Source: Ochromonas danica (Eukaryota; Sar; Chrysophyceae; Chromulinales; Chromulinaceae). From it: 34,282 nucleotides of DNA. The notes below the pieces were generated by a model. That model searched no databases. It saw nothing but the letters and a program-made list of their open reading frames with translations, and was not told where the DNA came from. Shown in pieces: positions 20,373-32,147 of the stretch. A program made the translations under genes and the position numbers. Every line of letters begins with the position of its first letter. The first letter of the stretch is position 1. The stretch is taken from contig VKHL01000076.1 in NCBI GenBank assembly GCA_015146655.1, forward strand, positions 97,240 to 131,521, written 5' to 3'.

Positions 20373-21704
20373 ATGTTGATCTTAGTCACCACTATTCTTA
20401 CTTTCTTTACACTCTTCTCCAACGTTCATCCATTGGAATTGAAATCTTCTTTATTGAAACATGACTTTATCCCTAAAGTTGGTATTATTGGTAGTGGTAA
20501 TTGGGGAAGTGCTGTTGCTCGTCGTGTTGGATTAAATCTTGAGAAAGTCCATATCCCAGAACCTATTGATATGTGGGTATATGAAGAAGAAGTAGGAGGG
20601 AGGAAGTTAACAGACATTATCAATACAGACCATGAAAATGTGAAATATCTACCAGGAATTCAATTACCAAAAAATATCCTTGCTAATCCTGATTTATTAG
20701 CCAGTGTACATAATAAGAATATTCTATTCTTTGTTGTACCACATCAATATCTATCCAATGTATTATGTCATTTGAAAGGTCAGATAGCATCAGATACTAT
20801 TTGTGTTTCCTTAATTAAAGGTGTAGATGTCTCTATGGAAGATGGATTACGTAGATATACAGAGATTATTGCAGAGGAATTAGGTGTATCACAAGTTGCT
20901 GCGGTTATGGGTGCCAATGTTGCCAATGATGTCGCCAAGGATCTCTTTGCCGAAACTACAGTGGCGTCTGTTAATACCACCGTAACTCAATTAGTTTCTC
21001 TACTACTACATAGTGAACGATTCCGTACTGAACAAACAACAGATATTTCAACAGTTGAATTTTGCGGTGCATTAAAGAATGTTGTAGCATTAGGAGCAGG
21101 AATATGTGATGGCATGAATATGGGGCATAATACCAAAGCAGCAATTATCCGACGAGGATTAGAAGAAATGGCACAATTTTGTCAACTATTTGATCGCACT
21201 GGACTGTATCAGGTAGGCGATATCGTGTTTTTCTTACAGCCATTATCTGTTCTGTTATTCACATCATCATATGTCATCTGTATTTGTGTTTAATACAAGG
21301 TGGAGACTTTGTTAAAGTCTTGTGGTGTTGCTGATCTTATTGCAACTGGTTATGGAGGCAGGAATCGTCTCTGCTCAGCAGAATTCACCAAACGATGCTT
21401 AGCGTATATAGAAGACAAGACGGCCATCGCAGGCAGTGGACAGTGTGAGTTCGCTAGTGTTTGTCCAAATCGTGGATCGCATAAATCGCCAGGAACGGTA
21501 TGTGCTCTGTGGCAAGAGATTGAAGCACAACTTCTTCAGGGTCAGAAACTACAAGGTGTGAGCACGTGTGAAGAAGTCATCAAATACCTTGAGAAAGATC
21601 ATCTAAAGAAGTATCCTCGTGATTTCCCTTTATTCCGAAGTATTCATCGTATAGTAGTTGATGGTGAATGTTGTGATACACTCTTTGCTTGGGATGAGAT
21701 CTAA
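20373..21704 (+). CDS. GPD1: NAD-dependent glycerol-3-phosphate dehydrogenase with N-terminal signal-like segment
   Basis: Exons 20373-21212 and 21300-21704 (87-nt intron ending in AAG) give 414 residues. The NAD-binding GIIGSGNWGSA (GxGxxG at 40-45) is followed by the MGANVANDVAKDLF segment. The substrate region ALKNVVALGAGICDG, the NTKAAIIRRGLEEM motif and GVADLIATGYGGRNR are also present, as in eukaryotic cytosolic GPD1. It interconverts dihydroxyacetone phosphate and glycerol 3-phosphate, feeding glycerolipid synthesis and redox balance. Unlike the cytosolic enzyme, it begins with MLILVTTILTFFTLFSN, a strong hydrophobic stretch followed by a Lys/Ser segment. This resembles a signal peptide or the first part of a bipartite organelle leader. 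No later Met sits just before the fold, so the leader is probably translated. Confidence 0.94.
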
Positions 21705-21747
21705 TAGTGAAAGGGAATAATAGTAATAGAGAGTATAATAGCATAAG

Positions 21748-21960
21748 TTAGTGCTTTCTGTTGGATAGACTTCTGACATCTCTAATATACCGTATCATAT
21801 CCTTTCCAGAAGGTGCCAAAACGCAATCTTTGCCAAGGAAAGTGAAGCAGACTGTGGACTCGCCATTCAAGTTGCTTTGACTGACTACTAAAATCCAAAT
21901 CCATGCGCTGATAAATTTGATTTCATCAACTCTACTACTTCTTATGGAACAAGTCGACAT
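21748..21960 (-). CDS. Possible small protein of 70 residues
   Basis: An ATG-to-TAA frame (MSTCSIRSSRVDEIKFISAW onward) follows an in-frame stop, so the start is clear if it is translated. It has no motif I recognise. It lies in the 3' flank of two converging genes, where chance frames are common. It starts 148 bp downstream of the sugar-transporter stop, so an alternative last exon of that gene is also conceivable. Confidence 0.2.
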   Translation of the reverse strand: MSTCSIRSSRVDEIKFISAWIWILVVSQSNLNGESTVCFTFLGKDCVLAPSGKDMIRYIRDVRSLSNRKH

Positions 21961-21976
21961 CTTCTAATACTACGTA

Positions 21977-22013
21977 GTATGATAAGTGACAATCAAATTT
22001 TATCTTATCATAC
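21977..22013. repeat. Inverted repeat, 10-bp arms
   Basis: GTATGATAAG (21977-21986) pairs perfectly with CTTATCATAC (22004-22013) across 17 nt, between two converging genes. It could fold in either 3' UTR and help separate the transcripts; that is inference. Confidence 0.6.
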
Positions 22014-22108
22014 ACTATTTACACATACAAAAACAGCACTACCTATTCCACTTCCTTTCTTATCCATCACTTCCGTTACGTTTTCTAATCCTAAGGGTCA
22101 ATTAAACT

Positions 22109-23665
22109 TCAGACTTCCGACTTCAGATGATACAGAATATTGTTATCTGCAGAAGTACTACTTTCTATAGTCGTTTGTTCAGAATGGTTTGAGCTGTTGA
22201 CATTGTTAAATGAAGATGGCCCATTAATCACCACATAAGCATTACCATATTGCATCTGTGAGTTAACATTGCCACTTCCTGCAGTACTGTATAAGTTGTA
22301 CAGTCCACTACCAGCAATTCCACTACTTGTGCCTCCAGTGTTGGTGTTTCCACCGCCAGTACTAACAATCATTGGGACAGTGGAAGATGTTGAGTGCTGG
22401 GAAGTGGTGGGATTAGTATTGCTTGTGAGAGCATAATATGCAGCACTGGACGCTGCCACTAAAAATGATCCCAAAGCAAAATGAACATTCAAAGTCACAT
22501 CTTGATAGAATAACCCAATGAAAAAGTTGGCAATAACTATTGCAATGGAATTACCAAATCCCTTGTACAAATTATCCGAATATTTGACCACCAACGCTAA
22601 AGCCTATCAACAATCACAAACAACAACAAGCAGAGACAAAAACAAAGTTAATGTTCATTAGGCAATCACTAATAAGACCTCACCAGTCCAGTAACAGCTT
22701 GTAGAATAAGAATGCCTAAGACGATCACATTAAAGCCTTGAAATAGACCTCTTTCCATGATGGCATCAGGATCCAATACCATTGCAAACATCTGCAAAAC
22801 ATGAACAGACCATATGAATTACATCCATGTGACGCATGTATATATATGTTAACAAATAATATTAGAAGAATATATCTATATTGCTTACCATAGAGAAAGA
22901 ACATGACATCATAGATAATTGAACATTAATGATCCAGATGGATGATCGAGAAGATTTCAATACTTTCTCAAAATATACACCGGCAAATCCTGATGTTAAA
23001 ATAGCAATAATAACAGAGAAAAAGCCAACAATACTTGATGCATGATGATTAGGTGAGATATCATGTTGAGAAGATTCAACAATACTCACACCAATAGCTA
23101 ATAATAAGATTGCACACCATTCTTTAATTGATAGTCTCTTCGATAACATGACTGTAAAGAAGATAGCAGTTGTAACAATCTTACTTTGATATAAGACTAA
23201 GAATAATGGTGCTGATTCAATAATATATTGTAAGTTATTTTGTATGGTATAGAGGATAGCAGGTAGACAAAGTTTCAAAATATCTAATCCATCATCAATG
23301 AAAGCACGTACAAGACATTCTTTGAATAGTGCCCAATTCTGTTGTCCATCGTAATAATAGGATAAGTAGATTGAGAAGAATAACTTTAAGAATTCAGTAC
23401 AAACCACCACAGTGGAAGGTAAGAAATGTGTGGAATGAATAGAATTGACATTGGCAATATGTAAAGCAATAAAAAGACAAGAGGATAAGAAGATAAAGCT
23501 TAGGTTTGCAATCCAACGTGGTGAAGAAAGATGAGGGAGTAGAACATATCTCCAATGATGAGAGAAGAGTAGAAATGGAGAACTGCTAGGAGGGGGGGAA
23601 TGAATATGTGAAGAGGTAGACAAAGAAGAGGATGATGAGGGAAGAGAAGAAGACGATGTGGTCAT
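22109..23665 (-). CDS. Nucleotide-sugar transporter (SLC35A-like, UDP-galactose/CMP-sialate type)
   Basis: Exons 23665-22889, 22791-22684 and 22603-22109 (introns 97 and 80 nt) give 459 residues. A Ser-rich cytosolic N-terminus of about 35 residues is followed by about ten hydrophobic segments. Family hallmarks are LPAILYTIQNNLQYI, LYQSKIVTTAIF, SGFAGVYFEKVLK and VVKYSDNLYKGFGNSIAIV. In SLC35A proteins the corresponding motifs (YxxQNNL, GFAGVYxEK, KYADNIxKGFATS) are conserved. It should exchange a nucleotide sugar for the nucleoside monophosphate across the Golgi or ER membrane. The last about 90 residues are an unusual Ser/Asn/Gly/Thr-rich tail (GGGNTNTGGTSSGIAGSG). The donor sugar cannot be inferred. 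It is divergent from the RCC1 gene, 378 bp apart. Confidence 0.92.
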
Positions 23666-24043
23666 CTTCTATCAAGGAAGAGGAGGGATATGATAAATAA
23701 GATGTGGTGGCTGATAGGATGATAGACTAGCCCCACTCTATAGCAGCAAGAGATCTGATCTGTTCTCTTTTTTGTTGACATGCCCGCCCATCACAAACAC
23801 ACACCAGGGAATCAGTATGGAATTAGTATGGAATTAGTATGGAATTAAGTAGTTCACTTATATAATAATGTAATTTACTAAATGATTGGGTCGTTTTGAA
23901 CCGAAAACAAAAATAAAAGGAAGTATGAAGAATTAAACATCAAATTATTATTACCCCATATTATTATTATTGTTGTTCTTTTGTTATTAGTAGTATTGTT
24001 GTAAAGTTCATTGTGGTTAACTTGTTGTATTTCTGATTGAGTC
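23666..24043. promoter_or_regulatory. Divergent promoter region between sugar transporter (-) and RCC1 gene (+)
   Basis: 378 bp holding an 11-bp tandem repeat (23814-23846), A/T-rich sequence and a TTATTATTATTGTTGTT tract shortly before the RCC1 start. No gene is seen. Confidence 0.5.
23808..23846. repeat. 11-bp tandem repeat AGTATGGAATT, three perfect units
   Basis: Perfect units at 23814-23824, 23825-23835 and 23836-23846. A partial GGAATC at 23808 is in the same 11-bp register. The embedded GGAATT recurs in 11-bp steps, as does the box cluster at 20226-20255. Confidence 0.85.
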
Positions 24044-27000
24044 ATGTCAAAGAAGAATTCTTCTTATTTTGCTAATTCTTCTGTATTGGATCCTATTCGA
24101 GATGAAATTACGACAAGTCGAACAGAAACTACACTTTATGCTACAGCTTGGGGATGGAACGCTAATCATCGTATAGGAAATCTTACTGTAGATCAATTAT
24201 ATGAACCACGTCAAATTCAACGTTCTAATCAACGCAATTATATTGATTGTAGTGCAGGGAAGCATCATTCTTTATTACTATCTGATCATGGTATCATCTA
24301 CTCCTTTGGTGATGGTCGTCAAGGTCAATTAGGATATGGTAACTTATTCACTGGGAATCCTATTAAAGGTGGTATTGTCCAAGCCACACCTGCTTCTGTC
24401 ACACCAACAGGGAATCTCAAATTTGGTCGTGATTTACAATGTGCTGAAGTTGTAGCTGGTGGAACTTTCTCTATAGCACGTGAAGCTTCACCTGAAGAAG
24501 GTGCAAAACGTGTCGTGGGATTCTTATCGCTGGAGAAAAGATTAATGGAGAGTTTAAAGTTCTTCCCAGATTCGTCAGCTTTAAGACGTGCATGGTCTTT
24601 GGTCAGACAAGAGCGATTTGCAATCAATCGGATTAGTGAAGGACTAGTCATTTCATGGGGGACGGGTGCTAATGGCGAGCTAGGACATGGAAAAGATGTC
24701 AAGCATACACCTTATCCATTGGTAGGTTCTTTAGCGTGGTGACTATGTATGATCTTCTCTAATAGATTTGATCATTTTGACTTTTGTATATTGATGGATT
24801 TAGGTAAATTGGAAGCTAAGAGATATCTGCATTCATCGTATAGCCGCAGGAGAACGACATGTCTTGGCAATTGATCGACAGGGACATTTGTTCTCTTGGG
24901 GTTGTGGTCGTGGAGGTCGATTAGGACATGGTGACTTTGAAGATCGCCACTCTCCTGAAATTGTACGATTCTTTTCTTCTATGATTGTTACATATTGTGC
25001 TGCAGGAGATGCTCATTCGGCAGTGTTGACCATTGGTCGAAATGTACCTGGAAAACAATTCCCGAAAATTCTGACTTTTGGTCGTGGTGCACATGGTCGA
25101 CTTGGAAATGGAACAAATAAGAACCTTTGCACACCTGTTCTAGTCAAAACATTTCCAGAGAGTTTAATGCAAGCAGAGTTACAATTTATTAGTGTTGCTT
25201 GTGGAGGAGCACATACAATTGCCTTGGCTTATGTTGTGCGAGCTTCTTCTTTGGCCTTTCCCTTTGGCATACAAAGTGTTATCCTTGCTTGGGGGTATGG
25301 TGCAAATGGGCAACTAGGTCATGGCAAGCGTATTCATGAGTTTCTTCCAGTACAAACTAGAATGATAAATAAAGCAGAAGTAATTGTAGAGATAGCAGCA
25401 GGTCGATCCTGGTCGCTTGCTCGAACATTAGGAGGAGGACTCTACTCGTGGGGTAAAGGTTTACGTGGCCAATTAGGACAAGGGCATCAGAAGGCACTAT
25501 TCTCATTAGCACCTCGTCCTGTAGATTGCTTTGGTGCGTTTTTGGCCTTATCGGCTCAGTTCCAGCATAACATTGGCTTGGTGATCAATAAAAAAGATTT
25601 CAATCTCTCTATGATTGAAAAGAAGTATGCTTATCATGTCAAAGAACAGAAGAAACGAAAAGAAGAGCTAATAAAAGTCAATGAAATGAGTACAACACCA
25701 TGGTTGCGAAGCAAAGTACAAGAAGAGGAAGAGGATCAAGAGGATATGGATATCTTTCGTTATCATGAGCGTTATTTACGACTTGCTCCATTGCGATCTC
25801 GTGCTCTATATGAGATAGGATGTTGTAAGCGAGTGAGTTATAGCCAACAACAGACGATGGAATCTGGAGGAGGGTTTCGTGAGCGTCTTCGTTATCATTG
25901 TCGGAGTTGTCACTTGGATTATCTTTGCCTTTCTTGTGTGCTGTTATGTCATGCGGGTCATGATGTTATCTTGTCTACTGCTGCCATACAACAAGAACAA
26001 CAACGACAACAACAAGCCGCACGCGGTGAGAAGGAAGGAGGGAAGAAGGAAGGAACTGTAGACGCAGCATCTACTACTGCAGTGAAGGGAGGAGGAGAAG
26101 GGAAGAAATCAAGAGATCACACACCTTTGAAAAGCAGTGGAAAAGGAAGTCGTCGATCGAAGAGTCCGCACAAAGGTGCTTCTTTCTCCTCTGCTCATTC
26201 TGCTTCAACTGCCTCCACTTCCTCCACAACTACGAGTCGTAGCAAGAATCCTCTCGAAAATATCTTCATTCGTACTGACAGTCTCCAATATGATGATCGC
26301 TTTTTGGATATGGACGGTAAATCTCTTCTTCCACATCATTTAGTAGCTGCAGAAGTTTCTACTGTACTTCGTCGGTTAGAAGGAGAAGGAGCTGGTACAG
26401 AAGGTAGTAGGAAGAAGAAGCAATATTTGGAGAGAGGTAGTCTTGTCTTCCCGCGGCAATGCCGTAAAACCCATCTTCCTATCAACATCCACCGGAATGG
26501 GTTCATGGATTATTATAGCGAGAAGATCGAATACAAGGCAATGCGCCGTAAAGTTGCCGATGATGCTCGTCTACGATATGAGCTCAAATACATGGAACGT
26601 TATCCAGACCCATTACCTCTCTATGAGAAATTGATTCATAATATCCAAAAGCGCATTGTAAAGAAGGATAAAGAGAAGATTCGAAATGCATTAATGCGAA
26701 GTGATAGAAAAGGCTCACAAGAAACGTCAGTTGGTGGTGGTGGAGGGAGTGGTAATGGAAGTGGTACAGGCTTCAAGATCAGCAAGTTAGGCAAGAAGGG
26801 GAAAAAAGCATCGAGTCGTCCTCCACCTGCTGGTAGTAGTGGCGGTGGTGGTGGCAGTAATAAGACCTCATTGTCATCGGCACCAATTCCACCTGCTCCT
26901 GCAAGTAGTACTTTTGCAACTTCTCAATCGACCATTCAAAGCATAAACTCATCATCTTCTTTCATTCATCATGATCCAAGTCAATGGTCCTCTAATGCTT

Positions 27001-30000
27001 TCTCCTCTATGTCCTCTTTGCTCTCTATGACTCAATCCTCCAGTCAGACCTCTACGGCCATGGCACATTGGCTCAATGTATACATGAACCAGCATGGTCT
27101 TATGGTTCCTGCTTGTCATTGTGCTCTCTATCATCCTGGTTGTAAGTTGCTTCCAAATATTCCTGAAGTAGAAGATGAATATGTGCTACCATCCTTCCTC
27201 TCTTCATCTGCCTCTTCTTCTGCACTTTCACCTCACAGAAAAGAAGGAAACACTGAGAAAACAAAGACTCTTAGTAGAAGTATCAGTCATACGAGTAGAG
27301 AAAAAGGATTAATACCCACTTTGCGGTCTTCTGTTGATGAGGATTTTGGGGTAGGGGCAAACAGTAGTAGCAGTGGTATTGGTAAGCAACCCATGGCAAT
27401 ATCCACAATAACGAATCCTCACTACAAAGAAGCTTTAGCAATACATCTTGAGGATGAGAAGATTATGGATCTTCATCGTCATATTCGAGTCTTCTATGAT
27501 ACCTATGCTACCAAAATTCAACGTATTGTTAAGCGATATATACATAAATGTAGATTTATTAAACTACATAAAACCTTACAAGCTATTCGTAGACAAGTTG
27601 TAGTAGATCATGTTGAGAAAGCTATCTTTCGACCAGTATGGAATAAAGTAAAGCGTATCTATTCTACCTATCGGGAAGATGTAGAAAGAAAAGATATGGC
27701 CTATGAAGATGCACTTACACATAAATACAACAAGTATAAGAAATTACAAAAGACAATGATGGCGATCAAGGTCTTACAAGCTGGTATGAAGTACTGGTAT
27801 TCGAAAGCATCAATTCATTATCCTGTAATACCAACTGGGGGAGAAGAAGAAGGAGGATTTGGGATAAAACCCTTTGCTAGTCGATCATTCTATGGTCAAT
27901 CTACTAATCAGTTGATGATGTTAGCTGGTGGTGGAGGAGAAGATGATTATATCAAGTCAGAGTTACATCTTCTTCATCATATTGGACCAGCCATTTCACA
28001 ATATCCTTCTGCTGCTATTGCCACATCCTCAACTTCTCCCAATCAACCTTCCCCAACCTCTCTTGCTCCTTTTCCACTCATTTCTCGCATGCAGTCATCT
28101 TGGTCACTTGGTTCTATCTCCTCATGGGGTGATAGTTTAGAAGCAATGGAAGTCATGGTTCCATCATTTGCATTTAGTTGGATCTCTTTACGTGCTCAAC
28201 AACTACTTCTCCATGCACGAGATAGACTTCATGCTCGTACTCTTGCTACATTAGCTCAATCTTATCCTATTGACTGCTATCATGAAGGAAGATATTATGA
28301 TTTGGATATCTATGAGAACTTTCTTAAAGTCTTTCTACAAAGCAAACCTGCTCTCTATCAGAAATTGAGGAGATATGAGAAAGCACTTAATTCTGTTCGA
28401 ACAACAGCGGTACGTGCTGAAGAAGCATTGCGCCGATTAAAGATGAAGCAGCCCATGAAAGCGACTGTTCCTAATGCAGTTAATCCTTTTGCTAAACCTC
28501 CTAGTGCAGGAAAGACCAATAATCTAGCCAATAAGTTGATGTCTAGAAATGCTCCAATAGTTCGATATAAGCTAGATTATGTCAATGTCTACTTAGAAGA
28601 GTTGATGATCTTTCGGAATGTTGTCAATGCAGATTTTAACTATGCCATCAAGAAGATCTTAGATATCTATAAAAATGGTTATGCTGTTCCGTCACATTAT
28701 TTAGAGATTGTTCAACATATCCCTGATGCTGCCATGCGTCTAACAACGAATGCTTATAATCGCTTTCTAGAATATTTAATATCATTATTAGATCATGCGC
28801 ATGCACAACGTCTTCATGCAATTCAAGTTATGAAAGAAGAGGAGGAAGCAAGACGAAGAGAAGAAGAAATGAAAGCGAAGGAATTGGAAGAGATAGTTAA
28901 AAGTCAGAAGAAGGCTGCAAGTAACCGATTTCGTGTTGGACTATTTGCCAAGTATGCAACTACCAAGAAAGGATCTCCAGCTCAACCTGCGGCAGCTCCC
29001 ACAGGTGCTAATACCAACAATAAACCTACCTCAGCAAGCCAAAAGATAGGTGGTGGAACAAATAGTAATAACAATAGCAAACCAGGAACAGCTAATGGAG
29101 AGAGAATAGGAAGTAGTGGAGGTTCCAATGTGGTCACAATGCCAATCGGAGGTTTTGCTCCACAGAATAGTGGCCATCAAGCAGTCGTGCAGGCTTTACA
29201 GGATCCTCAACGCAAATTACCCAACCCTTTGATAAATCCCATGAAACGCAGACATTCCATTGGCGACCCATCTTACCTTTATCGTCGCTCATTAGCTGCA
29301 GTTCCTGTCATGCATCATCAATCACTGCATCGACGTCGACCTTCAGAACCTGCCAGCTTCTTTCGTTTATATCTTCGTGTTTATAAGGGGTATGAGGAGA
29401 ATATTAGAGAGATTAAGAAGTCTTTAGCGTTGTTCGATATTCGATATCAAGCTCTGGCTGATTTGCGTAAGGAATATACCAAGTTCTTTGCTAAGGAAGC
29501 AGAACGAGCTGTAAAACGAGCCTTTGAATTGTCTCAAGCTCAAGCGCCTAGCGCTATGACAATGAGTGGAAAGAGTGGAGTCAGCAAGTCATCGACTGCT
29601 TCTGGACATGCTTCTAAAAGGCAGTATCTGTGGTTGATGTATAGTAGAGAAATTCGCAAGGCGGCAATCTTTAGCCCTCGTTTGCCTGTGGATATTAATG
29701 CTCTTCTTACATCTCCTAATCGAAGACGAACAATTGCTGAGCCTGAACGACTATACCGTCAACTAACATTGCAATACAAGAGTCGTGAGGACTTTGCTGA
29801 GGTCATCAATCTCACCAATGAGAACTACAGTCTATGTAGACATAAGCGATCTTTTGATCTTGGTGAAATTCTGGACGAAGAACATGGTTTGATGGAAGAG
29901 TTAGATTTCGGATTCAATGAATACTGTCAAGATGCCTCTGTGATAACCAATGAGCTTTATAACACCACCACCTACGATATCCTCGATACTTTGAAACAAG

Positions 30001-30731
30001 CTAATGCCCCACGGTCACCTGGCAAGTTGACTTCCTTCCAACGAATGGTAAAATCGCAAACAGCTGAGTTCAAAGCCGATGTACAATATATCGATCAACG
30101 CATGATTGTCATGGGCTACACGGAGGCTTCAGAAGAGATAATTGCTCTGACTAGGGCGAGATTGGCTGAGACGAAGCGAATGAAAACTCTACAGGCTCAA
30201 TTTGGAACTCAAGGTGACGACGCTCAGCAAAAAGACTCGATAAGTGCAATGGAGAGATTAAGCGACAAGATTAATGGAGTTGGTTCCGGAAGCATTACGA
30301 GCAATTCGCTTGGATCCGCGAAAAAGAAGAGAAGAAGAAATGGTACAAGCGGTAAATTGCGTCGCAATAGTTTTATCAAAGCTTCTGTTCCTTTTGGAGG
30401 AGACGATGTTTCTCTGCTGAGTATGGACCATAGTGAAGATGGTCGTAGTGTGGGTGGGAAAGAAGGACAGTTCCCAATCCCTAAGCACTTCTATATGCCT
30501 CAACAAGCCAATCAAAGAGTGGAAGTTTGGCAGATTTACTACACCGATGAGGGCCATGAGTATTACTACAATCCAGAGAATGGACAAACAACTTGGCTTG
30601 CCCCCGCGGAATCTACTTACATTGATGAATATGGCCAAACTGTTGAAGTACAGTATGAAAGTCAGTATAATGACGACCAAGGTCTGCCTTACTGGTACAA
30701 TCACAACACGCAAGAATCAAGATATGCGTAA
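24044..30731 (+). CDS. Giant RCC1-repeat / zinc-cluster / IQ / WW-domain protein
   Basis: Exons 24044-24721 and 24804-30731 (82-nt intron) give 2201 residues. About residues 30-490 are RCC1 repeats (YSFGDGRQGQLGYGN, ISWGTGANGELGHGKD, FSWGCGRGGRLGHGD, LTFGRGAHGRLGNGT, LAWGYGANGQLGHGK, YSWGKGLRGQLGQGH), probably a seven-bladed propeller. A Cys/His cluster CRSCHLDYLCLSCVLLCHAG near 592 looks like a B-box or UBR-type zinc site; another Cys/His group, ACHCALYHPGC, lies near 996. An IQ motif (ATKIQRIVKRYIHKCRF, about 1128) suggests calmodulin binding. A WW domain ends the protein (VWQIYYTDEGHEYYYNPENG, about 2133-2163), followed by a degenerate second WW (YWYNHNTQESRYA). Long Ser/Gly/Lys-rich linkers and Glu/Arg helices lie between. 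Role unknown; scaffold or GTPase-regulator functions are possible by domain analogy only. Confidence 0.92.
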
Positions 30732-30819
30732 AGTTAATGGTTGAGTATATCACCGAGAAAGTTCCGTGTCTAACATTGGCTAGGATCAGCAAGAGGTTTA
30801 CTCCAAATCAAGAGCCACT

Positions 30820-32147
30820 TTATGATTTCATAGAGGATGCCCTGACCAATCTTGGAACAGCTTTTTCTTTCGACGTGCTACCTTGTATTTCCTTCGAAAT
30901 TGGGCCCGTCCAGTGGAGAAAAGGACAGTCATGAAGATGCTGTGATACCATATTGAAGATTGTTTCGTTGCGATTTTCGACATCTCGCCTTTCGGTCTCA
31001 ACGCAAAGCCTAACATTCAAAGCAGATATTGCAACGCTATTGTGAGCAAGCTAGACGACTTACTTGCACAGAGCCTCGATCGGTACTATTCTCTCTTCAG
31101 AATCACTTTTTACGAGAGTAAGAGACCAGCTAGTTGCAGGATTCAAAGAAATACCCCATCCTAATTTCCAATATAGCATATAATTATCTGATGTGGATGG
31201 AATGAACAATCGATATCCCTTTGCTTGACCAGATATGTCGAAATGAGTGAGCAATCTGTTGTCGCTCTTCGAATTTGGAAAGAAGATTAAGTCCTCCTCA
31301 GCTGTAACATTTTCTCCGGTTGTTAACAATGTTTGTGGCCTTGTTCTTGTGAGTCTGGTCATTATTTCATTTTGCTCTATGGAAAAGAGTAAATTAGGAC
31401 TAGTTTGTGTGTAAGGATGTAATGCTTGCAACCACACCTGAATCATCATTTTCATCATCTTCGAAGATATTATCAGCCACTGTAAAAAGCGGAGAGTTTA
31501 TTTTCCGATATGTGTGCATCTCAATGATCAAACGACCCTCTCCTACAAATGCGAATGGTTTAAACGGATGTTGTTGTAGTGACAGCTATTCTTACCTTTG
31601 CTATTTAGTATACATGAATGGAGAAAAATAGAGTCCATTATATGTCCCTTATCTTCAGTAGCAGTGATAAGAAGAGAAGGGAGCCTAGTGGGACTACAAT
31701 CATCCACTTGTATCGCTTGATAGCATAGCTTTGATAGCAAATGATTGTAGATCAGGAACATGACGCATGATTGTGGGGAAGCCCCAATGACTGCACATTC
31801 AGCGTGGCTGAGGAACTCAACCATCAGTCCCAAGGTCTTTGGAATGGCCTGAATTGACCTTCCAGGCTTTCCCAATACCATTATTAGACGTGGATCTTCA
31901 ACTGGATAAGCAAAGCAATTGGTAGTTGACAAAATGTATCTGGCAATCTGAAATCAGACAGAAGGAATCAATTTGTTATAGTCTGTTTTTCATTCACCGT
32001 AAATCACTAGCTAGGATAGGATCCTACCAATCGTGTTGAAGATTCTTCATAATCTGAACAAATTATTAGAAGATGACGTTCCTTTCGATCGAATTGATTG
32101 AGAAAGGAAGGACCAAGTTGAATAGGAATTACCATAGTAGTTGTCAT
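30820..32147 (-). CDS. Hypothetical protein, five exons
   Basis: Exons 32147-32028, 31947-31596, 31542-31438, 31376-31064 and 31009-30820 join in frame to 359 residues. Introns are 80, 53, 61 and 54 nt, all GT...AG. The last exon is joined because GCAA|gtaagt is a clear donor and the phase matches; otherwise the protein would stop at codon 296. The N-terminal half (about 20-150) is dense and non-repetitive (RKERHLLIICSDYEESSTRL, YPVEDPRLIMVLGKPGRS, LGLMVEFLSHAECAVIGAS) and should be folded. A short acidic loop (FEDDENDDSEQNE) precedes a second compact region (GYRLFIPSTSDNYMLYWKLG). No signal peptide, membrane segment or known motif is visible. Its stop converges on the RCC1 gene, 88 bp apart. 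Confidence 0.75.

Larger units (their letters stand above)
21705..22108. other. Convergent 3' region between dehydrogenase and sugar-transporter genes
   Basis: About 400 bp between two converging stops. It contains a 10-bp-arm inverted repeat (21977-22013) and a possible 70-codon open frame on minus (21748-21960). Confidence 0.5.
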
